Assembly (NCBI RefSeq): GCF_000685075.1 | Contig: NZ_BAYD01000012.1 | Location: 62,001 to 126,000, forward strand | From: Paraburkholderia oxyphila NBRC 105797 | GTDB taxonomy: Bacteria; Pseudomonadota; Gammaproteobacteria; Burkholderiales; Burkholderiaceae | Length of the DNA: 64,000 nt | Direction: 5' to 3' | Part shown: in pieces, positions 61,425 to 64,000 of the stretch | Layout: each line of letters begins with the position of its first letter | Position numbering within the stretch: the first letter of the stretch is position 1 | Made by a program: the position numbers and the translations under genes | The notes under the pieces: generated by a model | What the model saw: only the letters and a program-made list of their open reading frames with translations | Databases searched by the model: none | Told to the model about the DNA's origin: nothing

Positions 61425-62572
61425 CCGTGCTGCGGCTGCTCGAAGACGAGGCGTACCGCTTCGACTTCTTCCAGGCGGTGCGCCTGATCGAAAACGCGTG
61501 GCCCGAGCGGCCGCGCGTGGGCGAGTCGCTGCGCCCGCGCGACGACGCCGTGCGTTTCACGCAACGCCCCGAGCTCGTGTTCCACCCCACGACACTGGCT
61601 GCCTTTTCGCAGCATGGCGAGGGCAGGGCGCCGCGCCTCGCCGTGAACTTCTTTGGCCTGCTCGGGCCGCATGGCGCGCTGCCCACGCATTTGACCGAAT
61701 ATATCCGCGACCGCGAGCGCAATGCCGACGACCCCACCTTCGCGCGCTTTCTCGACTTGTTCCAGCACCGTATGGTGAGCCTGTTCTATCGGGCATGGGC
61801 CAATGCACAGCCCGCAGTGAGCCTCGAGCGGCCGGGGCGCGACCGTTTCGCGGTGTATGTGGGCGCGACCTTCGGCATGGGCGAAACGGCGCTGCGCGAG
61901 CGCGATGCCGTGCCCGATTTCGCGAAGCTGCATTTCGCGGGGTTGCTGGGTGCGCCCACGCGTTCGGCATCGGGGCTCGCGCTGATCCTCACGCGCTTTT
62001 TCCGGCTGCCCGTATCGATCGAGCAGTGGGTGGGCCACTGGATGCCGCTGCCGGCCGAGTCGCGCACGCGCATGGGCGCGCGCGACGGCTCTTCGGCGCT
62101 TGGTGTCTCCACGCTGCTGGGCGCGCGCGTATGGGATTGCCAGCACAAGTTCCGCGTCGTGATCGGGCCGCTGTCGCTCGCCGACTACGAACGCTTCCTG
62201 CCCGGCGGCGAGAGCCTCAAGCGGCTGGTCGACTGGGTGCGCAACTACGTGCGCGACGGGCTCGACTGGGACGTGAACCTGCAACTGCGCGAGGCCGAGG
62301 TGCCGCGCCTGAAGCTCGGCGCGCATGCGCGGCTCGGGCTCACGAGCTGGGTGCTCAGCGGCGCGGCGCAAGGCGACCAGCGGCAGTTGAAGCTCAATCC
62401 CGCGAGCGGCACCGCTGCGCGCACGCGGACCGGTGCGGCGCACGAAGGGACCGCGGCAGGGACGCAAGCACAAATGCAGACACAAACGCAGGAGCCGATG
62501 CGCGAGCCGCCACAGGACGACGCGCAAGGCGCGGTAGAACACGCAGCGCTCGACATTCACCCGGGAGAATGA
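61409..62572 (+). CDS. tssG: T6SS baseplate protein TssG
   Basis: A 387-residue VasB/ImpH protein. The start MLDHLTVLRLLEDEAYRFDFFQAVRLIE and motifs NFFGLLGPHGALPTHLTEYI, RTRMG and LGVSTLLGARVWDCQHKFRV identify it. A Gln/Thr-rich tail of about 45 residues (residues 340-385) is unusual for the family. The ATG at 61409 overlaps tssF, indicating coupled translation. Confidence 0.93.
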   Translation: MLDHLTVLRLLEDEAYRFDFFQAVRLIENAWPERPRVGESLRPRDDAVRFTQRPELVFHPTTLAAFSQHGEGRAPRLAVNFFGLLGPHGALPTHLTEYIRDRERNADDPTFARFLDLFQHRMVSLFYRAWANAQPAVSLERPGRDRFAVYVGATFGMGETALRERDAVPDFAKLHFAGLLGAPTRSASGLALILTRFFRLPVSIEQWVGHWMPLPAESRTRMGARDGSSALGVSTLLGARVWDCQHKFRVVIGPLSLADYERFLPGGESLKRLVDWVRNYVRDGLDWDVNLQLREAEVPRLKLGAHARLGLTSWVLSGAAQGDQRQLKLNPASGTAARTRTGAAHEGTAAGTQAQMQTQTQEPMREPPQDDAQGAVEHAALDIHPGE

Positions 62573-62576
62573 AGAC

Positions 62577-64000
62577 ATGGCCGAAATCAAGCGTGCAGCG
62601 CTCTTTGGCAAGCTCAACCAGCTAGGCTTTCGCGCGCTCGAAAGCGCGAACATGTTTTGCCGTCTGCGCGGCAACCCCTATATCGAACTGGTGCACTGGT
62701 TCCATCAGATCCTGCAGCTGCAGGACTCGGACCTGCACCGGCTCGTGCGCCACTACGGGATCGACCCGGCGCGGCTCGCGGGCGATCTCACCGCGGCGCT
62801 CGACCGGCTGCCGCGCGGCGCTTCGTCGGTCACGGACATCTCCTCGCAGGTGGAGGAGGCCGTCGAGCGCGGCTGGGTGTTCGGCTCGCTGATGTTCGGC
62901 GAGTCGCAGGTGCGCACCGGCCATCTGATCGTCGGACTCCTGAAGACCCCCTCGCTGCGCAATACGCTCTACGGCATCTCGCGACAGTTCGAGCAGATCA
63001 AGCTCGATGCGCTGTGCGAAGAGTTCGACCGCCTGCTGCGCGATTCGCCCGAAGCGGCAATGGGCGCGAGCGACGGCTTCCAGGCGAACGCGGGCGCCGG
63101 TGCAGACGGCGACGCCGCCGGCATGCCGCCCGCTGCGATGGGCAAGCAGGAGGCGCTGCGCCGCTTCACCACCGATCTCACCGAGCAGGCGCGCAGCGGC
63201 AAGCTCGATCCCATCGTGGGCCGCGACGAGGAAATCCGCCAGGTGGTGGACATTCTGATGCGGCGGCGCCAGAACAACCCGATCCTCACGGGTGAGGCCG
63301 GCGTCGGCAAGACCGCGGTGGTGGAGGGCTTCGCGCAGCGCATCGTGGCGGGCGACGTGCCGCCCTCGCTGCGCGACGTCGAGCTGCGGACACTCGACGT
63401 GGGCCTCCTGCAGGCCGGCGCGAGCATGAAGGGCGAATTCGAGAACCGGCTGCGCCAGGTGATCGAAGAAGTTCAGGCCTCCGAAAAGCCCGTGATTCTC
63501 TTTATCGACGAAGCCCATACGCTGGTGGGCGCGGGCGGCGCGGCGGGCACCGGCGATGCCGCCAACCTGCTCAAGCCCGCGCTCGCGCGCGGCACGCTGC
63601 GCACCGTGGCGGCCACGACCTGGGCCGAGTACAAGAAGCACATCGAGAAGGACCCCGCGCTCACGCGGCGCTTCCAGGTCGTGCAGGTGGGCGAGCCGGA
63701 CGAAGAGAAGGCCATCCGCATGATGCGCGGCGTGGCCTCGACGATGGAGCAGCACCACAAGGTGCAGGTGCTCGACGAGGCGCTCGAGGCGGCGGTGCGG
63801 CTCTCACACCGCTATATACCGGCGCGCCAACTGCCCGACAAGTCGGTGAGTCTGCTCGATACGGCGTGCGCGCGCGTGGCCGTGAGCCAGCATGCCACGC
63901 CGCCCTCGGTGGACGACGCGCGCAAGCGCATCGCCGCGCTCGAAACGGAGCTCGAGATCATCGGCCGCGAGAAGGCGGTGGGCATCGAGACGCGCGAGCG
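62577..64000 (+). CDS. clpV: T6SS ATPase ClpV/TssH, N-terminal part (3' end outside window)
   Basis: AAA+ disaggregase that unfolds contracted TssBC sheaths. About 475 codons are present. The Clp N domain is at residues 1-160 (LNQLGFRALESANMFCRLRGNPYIELVHWFHQIL), followed by the first ATPase with Walker A GEAGVGKT (about 239-246) and Walker B VILFIDEAHTL (about 307-317). The frame is still open at 64000, so the second ATPase lies outside. GGAG is present upstream (CCGGGAGAATGAAGAC). It follows tssG by 4 nt. Confidence 0.95.
   Translation, partial: MAEIKRAALFGKLNQLGFRALESANMFCRLRGNPYIELVHWFHQILQLQDSDLHRLVRHYGIDPARLAGDLTAALDRLPRGASSVTDISSQVEEAVERGWVFGSLMFGESQVRTGHLIVGLLKTPSLRNTLYGISRQFEQIKLDALCEEFDRLLRDSPEAAMGASDGFQANAGAGADGDAAGMPPAAMGKQEALRRFTTDLTEQARSGKLDPIVGRDEEIRQVVDILMRRRQNNPILTGEAGVGKTAVVEGFAQRIVAGDVPPSLRDVELRTLDVGLLQAGASMKGEFENRLRQVIEEVQASEKPVILFIDEAHTLVGAGGAAGTGDAANLLKPALARGTLRTVAATTWAEYKKHIEKDPALTRRFQVVQVGEPDEEKAIRMMRGVASTMEQHHKVQVLDEALEAAVRLSHRYIPARQLPDKSVSLLDTACARVAVSQHATPPSVDDARKRIAALETELEIIGREKAVGIETRE

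Noticed and set aside
1..64000. tRNA, rRNA or integrase-flanked island boundaries
   Set aside because: No cloverleaf-like sequence, integrase, transposase or direct-repeat attachment site was seen by eye. A covariance-model tRNA scan would be needed to exclude a tRNA gene fully.

Overview
The window is a high-GC (about 65 percent by eye) stretch of a betaproteobacterial chromosome, almost certainly Burkholderiaceae in the broad Burkholderia/Paraburkholderia/Caballeronia sense. Supporting signs are an aerobic benzoyl-CoA (box) cluster with a BoxR-type HTH/shikimate-kinase regulator, a DUF4148 secreted protein, two Burkholderia-style general porins, a MarR-FUSC-DUF1656-HlyD-NodT efflux operon and a type VI secretion (T6SS) locus. 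I saw no rRNA, tRNA, CRISPR array, insertion sequence or prophage.

Layout. (1) 1-8.4 kb: benzoate degradation. Benzoate-CoA ligase (cut by the left edge) and a PnbB/DUF4863 protein run leftward. boxR and then boxC-boxB-boxA-thioesterase run rightward. GCACT-N2-AGTGC-like palindromes lie before boxR, before boxC and, unexpectedly, in the convergent gap after the thioesterase. A ketopantoate-reductase-like gene and a nitroreductase follow on the minus strand. (2) 9.6-10.4 kb: a small accessory island with a secreted orphan protein translationally coupled to a chimeric ORF (addiction-module antitoxin N-terminus joined to a glucosaminidase C-terminal tail). (3) 10.5-16.8 kb: a selenium-binding/methanethiol-oxidase-like protein with a membrane partner, a DUF4148 protein, and a NarL-type response regulator with a 7TM-type histidine kinase. 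(4) 16.8-22.2 kb: the efflux operon. (5) 22.4-25.4 kb: a HAD phosphatase, a HigBA-like locus whose toxin is truncated, and a porin. (6) 25.5-41.8 kb: MltA, a 98-bp-period palindromic repeat array, a Ser/Thr kinase with a DUF4384 tail and, divergently, a TPR/CHAT protease, a TpsB transporter, a 2,212-residue TpsA exoprotein and a papain-like cysteine peptidase. (7) 42.0-51.7 kb: a catabolic cluster for an amine or N-carbamoyl/N-acyl compound (two SDRs, LacI regulator, SSS symporter with small partner, nitrilase-type amidase, porin, class III aminotransferase, M20 deacylase). (8) 51.7-64 kb: a T6SS locus with a sigma-like protein and PP2C phosphatase running left, and tssA-tssB-tssC-hcp-tagJ-tssE-tssF-tssG-clpV running right, clpV being cut by the window end.

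How the parts work together. The box genes activate benzoate to benzoyl-CoA, epoxidise it (BoxAB) and hydrolytically open the ring (BoxC); BoxR is expected to repress until benzoyl-CoA is present. The semialdehyde dehydrogenase needed next is not in the window. The kinase/CHAT/TPS/peptidase block is the most unusual assembly: a two-partner secretion pair placed with a eukaryotic-like kinase and two putative cysteine proteases. No function for that combination can be proved from sequence alone; hypotheses are given in the findings.
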